Below, piece by piece: positions 41,005-49,002 of a DNA stretch of 64,000 nt. Each line of letters begins with the position of its first letter. The first letter of the stretch is position 1. Both the position numbers and the translations under genes were made by a program. Location of the stretch: assembly GCF_004354365.1 (NCBI RefSeq), contig NZ_SJCY01000004.1:62001-126000 (forward strand), written 5' to 3'. This DNA is from Pedobacter changchengzhani. Its GTDB lineage: Bacteria > Bacteroidota > Bacteroidia > Sphingobacteriales > Sphingobacteriaceae. The notes beneath the pieces were generated by a model. That model saw only the letters and a program-made list of their open reading frames with translations. It made no database searches and was not told the DNA's origin.

Positions 41005-42486
41005 ATGAAAACTAAAATTATTCACAGCGCCATATTTGGCTTAGTAGTTGGAGATGCGTTAGGCGTTCCGGTAGAGTTTCAAAGTAGAAGTCACTTACAA
41101 AAATATCCGGTTTTAGAGATGACTGGCTACGGTACACACAACCAGCCGGTTGGTACTTGGAGTGATGACAGCTCGCTTAGCTTATGCCTTGCCGAAAGTT
41201 TGTGTGGTGGCTACGATTTAAAAGATATTTCAAATAAATTTCTGAAATGGTACAAAGAAGAAATTTGGGTGCCACATGGTCACGTTTTTGATATCGGCAT
41301 TGCCACAACAAGTGCAATGATGCGCATTGCTAAAGGAACTGATCCTGTTTTATGTGGCGGAAATTCTGAAATGGACAATGGAAATGGCTCATTGATGCGA
41401 ATTTTGCCAATGGTGTTTTATCTGCGAAATGAAACGGATTTAGAAATTATTTTTGATAAAGTAAAGGCAGTCTCTTCGATTACCCACGCACATTTTCGCT
41501 CGGTTTTTGCTTGCTTTATTTACGTCGTTTATGCGTTAGAAGTTTTAAAAGGAAACACTAAAAAGAAGGCTTATTTTAACATGCAATCGAATGTAAAATT
41601 GTTCATCGCTAAAAACAGTTTTAATAAAACTGAAATACAGTTGTTTGATCGAATTTTGATGCATGATATTAGCAAACTAGCTACCGATGAAATTTTTTCT
41701 TCGGGTTATGTAGTGCATAGTTTGGAAGCCAGTTTGTGGTCGTTATTAAACTCAAACACTTATGCTGAAGCTGTATTAAAAGCAGTTAATTTAGGCGAAG
41801 ATACAGATACAACTGGCGCAATTACGGGTGGAATAGCTGGCTTGGTTTACGGTTATGAATCGATACCAAAAAACTGGATGGATGTGATTGTGACGAAAAA
41901 TGAAATCGAAAATTTGTGTAATTTAATGACACAGAAATTTTATCCTGACCATCATTACAACATCAAAAATATAGCTGAGCGCAGTAATAATGAATTTATT
42001 TTCTTCTGTAGCCATGCGCCTACAAAAGATGGTTCCATTTCTAAATCTTGTTTAAGTCAGTGGTGGCCATCTTCTTTTGTTGCTGATGATGTAACTTATA
42101 AAACAGCAGAACACTGGATGATGGCAAAAAAAGCAGCACTTTTTAACGATTTCGAGATCGTTGATAAAATTTTAAAAGCCGATAATCCAGCTGATGCAAA
42201 AAAATTAGGTAGAGCAGTGAAAAATTACAATGACACAGTATGGACTGAAAACAGATTTGAGATTGTTAAAAATGGAAACCATTTAAAGTTTAGTCAGAAT
42301 GATGAACTGAAAGCGTTTTTGCTAAGCACAAATGATATGGTTTTGGTTGAGGCAAGTGCTTCAGATCTGCTTTGGGGAATGGGTTTGGCAGAAAATGATG
42401 TTGACGCCATGTATCCTGAAAAGTGGAAAGGATTAAACTTATTGGGTTTTGCTTTGATGGAAGTTAGAGATGATTTGAAAAAATAG
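41005..42486 (+). CDS. ADP-ribosylglycohydrolase fused to a NADAR domain
   Basis: Residues 1 to about 320 are an ARH/DraG-type hydrolase: AIFGLVVGDALGVPVEF, the metal site TWSDDSSLSLCLAES, DNGNGSLMRILPMV, and the second metal site LGEDTDTTGAITGGIAGL. Residues about 330-493 are a NADAR (YbiA-like) domain: CSHAPTKDGSISKSCLSQWW, TAEHWMMAKKAALF, KKLGRAVKNY, VKNGNHLKFSQNDELKAFLL, LVEASASDLLWGMGL. ARH removes ADP-ribose from targets and NADAR acts on ADP-ribosyl guanine or related N-glycosides. The fusion sits in an NAD-salvage operon 10 bp after prs, which suggests clearing or recycling ADP-ribose. Confidence 0.92.
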   Translation: MKTKIIHSAIFGLVVGDALGVPVEFQSRSHLQKYPVLEMTGYGTHNQPVGTWSDDSSLSLCLAESLCGGYDLKDISNKFLKWYKEEIWVPHGHVFDIGIATTSAMMRIAKGTDPVLCGGNSEMDNGNGSLMRILPMVFYLRNETDLEIIFDKVKAVSSITHAHFRSVFACFIYVVYALEVLKGNTKKKAYFNMQSNVKLFIAKNSFNKTEIQLFDRILMHDISKLATDEIFSSGYVVHSLEASLWSLLNSNTYAEAVLKAVNLGEDTDTTGAITGGIAGLVYGYESIPKNWMDVIVTKNEIENLCNLMTQKFYPDHHYNIKNIAERSNNEFIFFCSHAPTKDGSISKSCLSQWWPSSFVADDVTYKTAEHWMMAKKAALFNDFEIVDKILKADNPADAKKLGRAVKNYNDTVWTENRFEIVKNGNHLKFSQNDELKAFLLSTNDMVLVEASASDLLWGMGLAENDVDAMYPEKWKGLNLLGFALMEVRDDLKK

Positions 42487-42492
42487 AATATT

Positions 42493-43035
42493 ATGAATGA
42501 AAAAATAGTAAAAGGGATAAGCAAATATTTAAGCTTAGTTCTCAGGCACGCTCCAGAAACAATCCAATTAAAATTGGATGAAAATGGTTGGGCTTTAGTT
42601 GACGAATTGATTGAGAAATTAAATTTGTCAGGGCAACAAATAGATTTAAGTTTGTTAAAGTATGTTGTTGAAAACAACGATAAAAAAAGATTTACTTTTA
42701 ACGAAGATGAAACAAAAATTAGGGCTAATCAAGGCCATTCGATAGATATAGAATTGGCACTTGATGCAGTTGAACCGCCAGAAATATTATATCATGGAAC
42801 TGTAGCTAAATACCTGGATAATATTAAAATTGAAGGTTTGCAGAAAATGAGTCGACAACATGTTCATCTTAGTAAAGATAAAGAAACGGCAATTATAGTT
42901 GGAAGTAGAAGAGGTTCTGCGCAAATATTGAGTATAAATGCAACTCAAATGTATAAAGATGGCTACAAGTTTTACCTATCAGAAAATAAGGTATGGTTAA
43001 CTGATGTTGTTCCCGCAAAATATATAGTATTTTAA
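42493..43035 (+). CDS. kptA: RNA 2'-phosphotransferase (KptA/Tpt1)
   Basis: Transfers an RNA 2'-phosphate to NAD, giving ADP-ribose 1''-2'' cyclic phosphate and nicotinamide. The N-terminal winged-helix lobe shows KYLSLVLRHAPETIQLKLDENGWALVDEL. The ART-like lobe has LYHGT, then GLQKMSRQHVHLS, VGSRRG and SENKVWLTDVVPAKY. At 180 residues it is complete. It consumes NAD and releases nicotinamide, which the last gene of this operon can reuse. Only 6 bp from the upstream stop. Confidence 0.93.
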   Translation: MNEKIVKGISKYLSLVLRHAPETIQLKLDENGWALVDELIEKLNLSGQQIDLSLLKYVVENNDKKRFTFNEDETKIRANQGHSIDIELALDAVEPPEILYHGTVAKYLDNIKIEGLQKMSRQHVHLSKDKETAIIVGSRRGSAQILSINATQMYKDGYKFYLSENKVWLTDVVPAKYIVF

Positions 43036-43038
43036 AAA

Positions 43039-43776
43039 ATGAAAAGAACTTTAGTTATTGGCGATATTCACGGAGGACTAAAAGCCTTAACTCAATTATT
43101 GGATCGCGCAGAAATTTCACAACAAGACGATTTAATATTTTTAGGCGATTATGTGGATGGTTGGAGCGAATCGGCTCAGGTAATCGAATTTTTATTAAAG
43201 CTAGAAAAAACGCATAATTGCAGCTTTATAAAAGGTAACCATGATGCTTGGTGCCAAAATTGGCTTTCGGATGAAGTTGTAGATGAGGTTTGGTATCATC
43301 ACGGAGGAAAAGAAGCAATAGAAAGTTATGCTGAATTTGACGGTTTAGCTAAAAAAAATCATTTAAGGTTTTTTGAGAGAATGAAAAACTATCATATAGA
43401 TGATCATAACAATTTATTTATTCACGCAGGTTTTTCATCCATGCATGGTCCTGCGCACGAACATTACGCATCAAATTACACTTGGGATAGAACACTTTGG
43501 GAGGTTGCCTTAACCATGGATAAAAGAATTAAGAAAGATTCCTTTTTGTATCCTAAAAGATTGTTGCTCTTTAATGAAATTTACATCGGCCATACGCCAA
43601 CACTTAATTATAATGTTGATGTGCCGATGCAAGGTTGTAACGTTTGGAACATTGATACCGGTGCAGCATTTAAAGGAAAATTATCTTGCATTGATGTAAA
43701 AACTAAGAAAATATGGCAAAGCGAAATTGTACAAACATTATATAAAAACGAATTAGGTAGAAACAAAAAACAATAA
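43039..43776 (+). CDS. Calcineurin-like metallophosphoesterase
   Basis: A 245-residue protein phosphatase/ApaH-type metallophosphoesterase with all metal motifs: GDIHGGLKAL, FLGDYVDGWSES, FIKGNHDAW, FIHAGF, and YIGHTPT. It lies 3 bp after kptA and 4 bp before the nicotinamide phosphoribosyltransferase. A likely job is removing phosphate from an ADP-ribose or nucleotide by-product such as that made by KptA, but this rests on position alone. Confidence 0.88.
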   Translation: MKRTLVIGDIHGGLKALTQLLDRAEISQQDDLIFLGDYVDGWSESAQVIEFLLKLEKTHNCSFIKGNHDAWCQNWLSDEVVDEVWYHHGGKEAIESYAEFDGLAKKNHLRFFERMKNYHIDDHNNLFIHAGFSSMHGPAHEHYASNYTWDRTLWEVALTMDKRIKKDSFLYPKRLLLFNEIYIGHTPTLNYNVDVPMQGCNVWNIDTGAAFKGKLSCIDVKTKKIWQSEIVQTLYKNELGRNKKQ

Positions 43777-43780
43777 AACT

Positions 43781-45235
43781 ATGAATCCTTTATTATTAAC
43801 CGATGGTTACAAAGTTGACCATAGAAGACAATATCCAGATAAAACAACTCTAGTTTATTCTAACTGGACACCCAGAAAAAGCCGTCACGAAGACATTAAT
43901 CACATTGTTTTGTTTGGCTTGCAATATTTTATCAAAAAGTATATTATCGAAGAATTTGAAAAGAATTTCTTTGCGCAACCAAAAGATGAAATACTAAAAA
44001 AATACGCACGAAGAATAAATAACTACTTGGGCGATAATTTAGTGGGTACGGATCATATTGGCGCATTGCACGATTTAGGCTACATTCCCATGGTTTTTAA
44101 ATCGTTGCCCGAAGGTGCTAAAGTGCCATTGCGAATACCAATGTTTACCATGTATAACACCAAACCTGAGTTTTTTTGGTTAACCAATTATTTTGAAACA
44201 CTGTTATCTGCTGTGGTTTGGTTGCCTTGTAACTCTGCAACTTTAGCCGTTCAATACCGTCAAATTTTGGATAAAGCGGCGTTAGAAACTTCATCGGTAC
44301 CAGAATTTGTAGATTGGCAAGCACACGATTTCTCTATGCGAGGAATGGGTGGAATTGAAGCTGCCGTAACTTCTGCAGCGGGGCACTTGTTAAGTTTTAC
44401 CGGGACAGATACCATCCCAGCGATAGATTTTTTAGAAGAATATTATAATGCAGATTCAGATAAGGAATTAATTGGCGGTTCGGTAGCTGCAACTGAACAC
44501 TCGGTAATGTGCATGGGCACAAACACGGGCGAGTTAGAAACTTTTAAGCGCTTAATTTTAGAAGTTTATCCAAAAGGAATCGTCTCTATCGTATCCGATA
44601 CTTGGGATTTGTGGAAAGTACTGACAGAATACTTGCCTCAACTAAAACAAGAAATTATAAATAGACCCGGTAAAGTGGTTATTCGTCCTGATTCTGGCGA
44701 CCCGGTAGATATCATTTGTGGAAATCCAAACGGTAAAAATGATAACGAGAAAAAAGGTGTAATAGAACTGCTATGGGATGTTTTTGGGGGAAAAACAAAT
44801 GAAAAAGGTTTCAAAGAATTAACCCCTCAAATTGGTGCGATTTATGGCGATAGTATTAATTTAGAAAGGGCAACTGAAATTTGCGATCGCTTAAAAAATA
44901 AAGGTTTTGCCTCCACCAACGTAGTTTTAGGCATAGGTTCGTTTACCTACCAATACAATACCAGAGACACTTTTGGTTTTGCAATGAAAGCCACTTACGG
45001 CGAAGTTGATGGCGTTGGAAGAGAGATTTTTAAAGATCCAATTACTGATGATGGTACCAAAAAATCGGCTAAAGGTTTATTGCAAATTTTTATTGATGAA
45101 AGTGGCGAATACCAATTGAAAGATCAATGTACTTGGGCAGAAGAAAAACAAGGAGAATTGAAAGAGGTATTTAGAGATGGAAAATTATTGATCGATCAAT
45201 CGCTTTCTGAAATAAGAGCGAGATTAAAAAAATAA
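43781..45235 (+). CDS. nadV: Nicotinamide phosphoribosyltransferase (NadV/NAMPT)
   Basis: Makes NMN from nicotinamide and PRPP. NAMPT signatures are NPLLLTDGYKVDHRRQYPDK, VYSNWTPRKSR, HDFSMRGMGGIEAAVTSAAGH, FTGTDTIPAI, GGSVAATEHSVM, VSIVSDTWDLWKVL, and VIRPDSGDPVDII. At 484 residues it is full length. It closes the NAD operon and lets the cell reclaim nicotinamide in one step. No NMN adenylyltransferase is in the cluster. A hairpin follows its stop. Confidence 0.95.
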   Translation: MNPLLLTDGYKVDHRRQYPDKTTLVYSNWTPRKSRHEDINHIVLFGLQYFIKKYIIEEFEKNFFAQPKDEILKKYARRINNYLGDNLVGTDHIGALHDLGYIPMVFKSLPEGAKVPLRIPMFTMYNTKPEFFWLTNYFETLLSAVVWLPCNSATLAVQYRQILDKAALETSSVPEFVDWQAHDFSMRGMGGIEAAVTSAAGHLLSFTGTDTIPAIDFLEEYYNADSDKELIGGSVAATEHSVMCMGTNTGELETFKRLILEVYPKGIVSIVSDTWDLWKVLTEYLPQLKQEIINRPGKVVIRPDSGDPVDIICGNPNGKNDNEKKGVIELLWDVFGGKTNEKGFKELTPQIGAIYGDSINLERATEICDRLKNKGFASTNVVLGIGSFTYQYNTRDTFGFAMKATYGEVDGVGREIFKDPITDDGTKKSAKGLLQIFIDESGEYQLKDQCTWAEEKQGELKEVFRDGKLLIDQSLSEIRARLKK

Positions 45236-45240
45236 TTTAT

Positions 45241-45282
45241 GCTTCCAATTGTAGCTAAATTTTAGCTTCAATTGGAAGCTTT
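45241..45282 (+). terminator. Hairpin after nadV
   Basis: GCTTCCAATTG (45241-45251) pairs with CAATTGGAAGC (45269-45279). It is followed by TTTAT, a weak T-tract, but is well placed as operon terminator. Confidence 0.65.
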
Positions 45283-45350
45283 ATATCTAAAATATCAATT
45301 GAAAAACTTAAAACCGCCACAATATTAGATAGAAGCCGTAACTTTGGCAA

Positions 45351-45755
45351 ATGCAAGAAACACCAACGTTTAATCATCAGGCAGATTTAGTAAATAGTGC
45401 GATCCGTTTTATCAATTCATGGTTCAAACAATCTAAATCCATTACCGAAGAACTTGGCGATTTTTTTATCCTGCCGGGAAAAAAGGTGATTAACAAAGAT
45501 GTGATTATTGCCCGTTTGAAAGGTGTTTTTGGTCAATCGGATGAATATGTTGGTGGCAGATATGATATTATTGATACCAATTTCGAATTATTTAACGCTG
45601 GCAAAGGGATGGGTTTTGTAGAAGGTGTTGCAGGGTTTAGAGCCGTTCTTAAAAAAGAATCAAAAATTATTAGCGGTCCATTTAAATTGTACTTTGCCTT
45701 ACAAAATGGATCGTGGAAAATTGTTAATATAGAATTCCCGGGGTTTTCTTATTGA
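45351..45755 (+). CDS. Hypothetical protein, homologous to the C-terminal half of the next gene
   Basis: A 134-residue cytosolic-looking protein with LVNSAIRFINSWFKQSKS, FILPGKKVINKDVIIARLKGVF, GKGMGFVEGVAGFRAVLKKE, and the ending GPFKLYFALQNGSWKIVNIE FPGFSY. The pattern of curved strands ending in a buried aromatic tail hints at an NTF2-like fold, but I do not recognise a named family. A TAACTTTG element (45339-45346) lies only 4 bp before the ATG, suggesting a leaderless transcript. It is paralogous to 45842-46690. Confidence 0.75.
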   Translation: MQETPTFNHQADLVNSAIRFINSWFKQSKSITEELGDFFILPGKKVINKDVIIARLKGVFGQSDEYVGGRYDIIDTNFELFNAGKGMGFVEGVAGFRAVLKKESKIISGPFKLYFALQNGSWKIVNIEFPGFSY

Positions 45756-45841
45756 TGTTTCTGGCTGGATATTTTTTATTATTTGCCTTAAAAATTCTAC
45801 GCTAACTAAAACAATTAAAATTATTTTTTTATCTTGGTTTT

Positions 45842-46690
45842 ATGGAACAGCAAGATTTACCCGAAGATGCTTTTGAACCAAATTCTGACGAGGCATTACA
45901 ATTTGAGAACGAATTATTGAAGTTAAAAATGAGGGCCGAGTTGGGGGCTTCAATGTTTGAGGTAAACAGCGATATACCTGCAGGCATTGAAAATGCATTT
46001 TTAAAAAATATTTTGGCTTTCGAAAAAGCATCAGCAGAAAAAAAGGTGGTTACAGTTTACGAAAAGCTATTAAATCCCGAGTTTTTACCCGAGGCCGAAT
46101 TAAAGGATGGCGAAGTAACAGAAGCACTTTTAAAATTAGAGGAACTTTTACATAGCTATAATATCGTTGTAGGCTATGCTAAAGATTACAGCGATAGGAT
46201 AAAATATAAATTTTTAACAGAGGAATTGTTCGATGTGGAAATTGATGGTTTTGATATTCCGGATATGTTTACCCATTTTAATTATGAAGAATTTCATCCA
46301 GATCATCTTGCAGATTTAATAAGTAGTACTGAAGAATTTATTAGTGATTGGTTTCAAAAATCAATTGATAAAGATTGCTGGATTATCAGCGAGCACCTCA
46401 TTTTACCAGATGCTAAAGTTTTAGAAAAGTCTGTGGTGATGCTCCAAATCAACAATATTTTTGAAAATACAGGTATTTATACAAATACAAAATATGAGGT
46501 TCTCGATTCTGATTTTACTTTAATGGATGATGAGAAAGGAATGGGTTTTGTGGAGGGGCGTGCAACTTATTACATCAACGCAAGTAATGGTACAACCGAG
46601 TGTATCGAAGGCCCATTTAAGCTCTATTTTTCCTTGTCTTTTGGTTTGTGGCAAATTTTTCACATTGTTTTTCCAGGGTTTTATTATTAA
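45842..46690 (+). CDS. Hypothetical two-domain protein (paralogue of the previous gene)
   Basis: A 282-residue acidic protein. The first about 150 residues (LPEDAFEPNSDEALQFENEL, KLKMRAELGASMFEV, NAFLKNILAFEKASAEKKVVT) are a separate helical domain. Residues about 155-282 repeat the previous protein: ISDWFQKSIDKDCWIISEHLILPDAKV, DEKGMGFVEGRATYYI, EGPFKLYFSLSFGLWQIFHI and FPGFYY. The helical first part plus NTF2-like second part resembles export-adaptor-like architectures, but function is not known. Tandem duplication with domain loss or gain is likely. Confidence 0.75.
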   Translation: MEQQDLPEDAFEPNSDEALQFENELLKLKMRAELGASMFEVNSDIPAGIENAFLKNILAFEKASAEKKVVTVYEKLLNPEFLPEAELKDGEVTEALLKLEELLHSYNIVVGYAKDYSDRIKYKFLTEELFDVEIDGFDIPDMFTHFNYEEFHPDHLADLISSTEEFISDWFQKSIDKDCWIISEHLILPDAKVLEKSVVMLQINNIFENTGIYTNTKYEVLDSDFTLMDDEKGMGFVEGRATYYINASNGTTECIEGPFKLYFSLSFGLWQIFHIVFPGFYY

Positions 46691-46962
46691 GCTTGCTTGA
46701 AAAAATCAAATTTATTCAGGGTTTGTATTTGAACGTTTCCTGCATGCTGGCAAGCAAGGGTAAACTAAAAAGTTGCTCTTTTTAGGGATTTACTTTTTAG
46801 GTTGAAGCTGATGGATATCGCTTTACTATTGCCTTCGGTTTTAACTGACGGATATTTATTGAAAATATTATAGCCTTTAGTCAAAATTACGACAAGCATT
46901 TCCCCTTAAATATTTTTAAACAAACAATTATTAAATAGATTTTTTTCTATCTTTGATATTTG

Positions 46963-49002
46963 ATGAATTTCCTGTATCCGGGTTTCCTTTTTGCATTATT
47001 ATCGGTTGCCATCCCGGTCATCATTCATTTATTCAATTTCCGGAAATTTAGAAAGATTTATTTTTCTAATGTTCAGCTTTTAAAAAAGGTAAAGCAACAA
47101 AATTCATCAACAGAGAAGCTCAAAAACTTACTCATTTTATGCTCGCGCATTTTAGCTATTGTATTTTTGGTTTTAGCTTTCGCGCAACCGTACATCCCCC
47201 AAAACAATCAAAAAGCCACATTTTTAAATAATATAGTTAGCGTTTACATCGATAATTCTTACAGCATGGAAGCGGTTAACAAAGATGGAAACCTGCTTGA
47301 TGAATCCAAGAGGCGTGCTAAAGAAGTAATTAAGAGTTTCGGTATAAACGATCGCTTTCAAATTTTAACCAACAGTTTCGAAGGCAAACAACAGCGCTTA
47401 CTCAATGCCGATGAGTTTCTGCAAGCTTTAGATGATGTGAAAATTTCGGGCACTAGTAGAACACTGCAACAAATTTTTAATCGTCAAGCAACTATTTTAA
47501 CAGGTTCGACAAATAAATATAGTTTTATAATCTCCGATTTTCAAAAGAACATCAATCCAAATAAGAAATTAGAAACTCAGCCAGATATTCAATATTCTTT
47601 ATTAAAATTAAATGCATCAAATTTGCCAAATGTGGGTATAGATAGCGTTTGGTCATTATCTCCAAATCATCAGCCGGGCATTACAGAAAAGTTTGTTGTT
47701 CAAATCAAAAATTATGGCGATCAGGAAGCGAAAAACATCCCGCTAAAATTAACAATCAACAACCAACAAAAGGCTCTAAGTCCGGTAAGTATCGCATCTG
47801 GAAAAAGCATTAAAGATACGCTAAGTTTCTCTGGCTTAAATTCAGGATGGCAAAAAGGCGCATTAACTATCAAAGATTTTCCAATAACTTTTGATGATAC
47901 TTTGGCTTTTAGTTTTAAAGTTGATGAAAGTCTGTCTGTTTTATCAATAAACGGCAACGATGCTGGAAACTACATAAAAGCACTTTTTGGCGCTGATTCT
48001 TATTATAAGCTTGCTGAAAATACGGAGAACAACATCAGTTATGGCACTTTTGATAAGTATAAGTTAATTGTACTTAATGGATTGAAAAATCCTTCGAGTG
48101 GTTTGGCAGATCAATTAAAAAAATATTTGGAATCTGGCGGTACTTTGGCAATTTTCCCTAATGTTAATGCAGATATGCAAGTTTACAATGGTTTTTTAAA
48201 ATCATTGTCTCTACCAATAATCGCCTCATTAATTACCACTGAAACAAAGGTTGATAAAATAGATTTACAGCATCCTGTGTTTAAAAGTGTTTTTCAAGAA
48301 ATTCCGAAAAACATCGATTTGCCATTAATTAAACGGTATTTTTCTTTTTCAGACAACAATAACTCGAATAGGGAAAGTATTTTATCGTTTGCTGGTGGAC
48401 AATCATTTTTTGCCAAATATAGCGTAGGCAGCGGAAATATTTATTTATGTGCAACGGATTTAAACGCCAGTGAAGGCAATTTTGCCCGGCACCCAATTTT
48501 TCTGCCGTTAATGTACCGTTTGGCTTTTAGTAGCTTGGCCGAGCAACCATTATACTATAATTTAGGTAACGATGTTGCTTTACAGTCTAACAAGATCAAT
48601 TTAGCACAAAATCAAACGCTAAAGTTAGTTTCTAAAAATTTTGAAGCCATCCCTGAGGTTAGGCAAATGAATGGAAAAACTTATATTTATGTGGCCGATC
48701 AGTTAAAAAATGCAGGTTTTTATGATTTAAAGTTAAACGATTCATTGCTATCGGTTTATGCCTCAAATGTTGGCAGAACTGAATCTGATATGCATTATTT
48801 AAGTGAGAATGAGTTGGGTAATCTTACAGCAAAAAGCAATATAAAAATTTTCGATGCCGATAAGGATGCTGTGAAATTAATTTCGGGCACACATAAAATC
48901 AAACAAACATTATGGAAACTTTGCCTAATTTTGTCGCTGGTTTTTATAGCAACAGAAATTTTGCTGATCAAATTTTTTAATCAATCAAAAAAGTTAATAT
49001 GA
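46963..49002 (+). CDS. BatA-like membrane protein with VWA domain
   Basis: Two N-terminal membrane spans (FLYPGFLFALLSVAIPVIIHL, LLILCSRILAIVFLVLAFAQPYI) form the BatA/YfhO-type double transmembrane domain. A von Willebrand A domain follows with MIDAS DNSYS in VYIDNSYSMEAV. After Ig-like and GATase-like middle regions (PNVNADMQVYNG, FAGGQSFFAKYSVGSGNIYLCATDL) a last span lies at the C-terminus (LWKLCLILSLVFIATEILLI). I prefer the ATG at 46963 over a TTG at 46960. TATCTTTG ends 7 bp before it. The downstream gene overlaps by 4 bp. Confidence 0.85.
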   Translation: MNFLYPGFLFALLSVAIPVIIHLFNFRKFRKIYFSNVQLLKKVKQQNSSTEKLKNLLILCSRILAIVFLVLAFAQPYIPQNNQKATFLNNIVSVYIDNSYSMEAVNKDGNLLDESKRRAKEVIKSFGINDRFQILTNSFEGKQQRLLNADEFLQALDDVKISGTSRTLQQIFNRQATILTGSTNKYSFIISDFQKNINPNKKLETQPDIQYSLLKLNASNLPNVGIDSVWSLSPNHQPGITEKFVVQIKNYGDQEAKNIPLKLTINNQQKALSPVSIASGKSIKDTLSFSGLNSGWQKGALTIKDFPITFDDTLAFSFKVDESLSVLSINGNDAGNYIKALFGADSYYKLAENTENNISYGTFDKYKLIVLNGLKNPSSGLADQLKKYLESGGTLAIFPNVNADMQVYNGFLKSLSLPIIASLITTETKVDKIDLQHPVFKSVFQEIPKNIDLPLIKRYFSFSDNNNSNRESILSFAGGQSFFAKYSVGSGNIYLCATDLNASEGNFARHPIFLPLMYRLAFSSLAEQPLYYNLGNDVALQSNKINLAQNQTLKLVSKNFEAIPEVRQMNGKTYIYVADQLKNAGFYDLKLNDSLLSVYASNVGRTESDMHYLSENELGNLTAKSNIKIFDADKDAVKLISGTHKIKQTLWKLCLILSLVFIATEILLIKFFNQSKKLI

